Source of the DNA: Promethearchaeota archaeon
Lineage (GTDB): Archaea > Asgardarchaeota > Lokiarchaeia > Sigynarchaeales > SOKP01
NCBI GenBank assembly: GCA_019894735.1
Contig: JAGXOB010000159.1
Span: 1 to 5,260 of the forward strand
DNA length: 5,260 nucleotides
Direction: 5' to 3'
The stretch's first letter is position 1, and each line of letters opens with the position of its first letter. Position numbers and translations under genes: made by a program. Below the pieces are notes generated by a model. The model had not been told where the DNA came from. It made no database searches and worked only from the letters and a program-made list of their open reading frames with translations. This document shows positions 5,238 to 5,260 of the stretch, piece after piece.

Positions 5238-5260
5238 AATATATTAACATAGCATATGAA

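Overview
The window looks like chromosomal DNA from an AT-rich ammonia-oxidising thaumarchaeon (Nitrososphaeria), probably of the soil type (Nitrososphaera/Nitrosocosmicus-like). The grounds are indirect: protein families and wording typical of that group, archaeal TATA boxes 26-36 bases before starts, some starts without any leader, GGTGAT-type ribosome binding sites, and frequent TTG starts. There is no rRNA or marker gene to fix the species.

Left part (1-1483). A partial coiled-coil reading frame runs off the left edge on the minus strand. Next comes a two-CBS-domain protein, also minus. It is divergent from a YwbE/DUF2196 protein, and the shared 202-base spacer carries a promoter for each. 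A single-domain DUF427 protein follows. All three complete genes look intact and separately transcribed.

Middle (1617-2629). This is a decayed sodium/calcium-type cation antiporter (CaCA/YrbG-like). Both alpha repeats are still readable, but two nonsense codons and about three frameshifts break it. It still has a well-placed TATA box.

Right part (2736-5260). Here lie a two-part conserved hypothetical protein, a four-helix membrane protein, a small helical protein of thaumarchaeal type, and the C-terminal lobe of a protein kinase that lacks its ATP-binding N lobe. A very AT-rich tail follows, with a tiny ORF behind a good ribosome binding site and a 15-base tandem repeat next to a possible gene start at the right edge.

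The genes do not form an obvious operon or pathway. Most have their own promoter-like sequence and 100-220 base spacers. I see no CRISPR array, transposase, tRNA or rRNA, and no convincing new multi-gene system. The most notable points are the gene decay (antiporter, kinase), the repeated TTGGCTAAA start context, and several short repeat or palindrome elements in the spacers.
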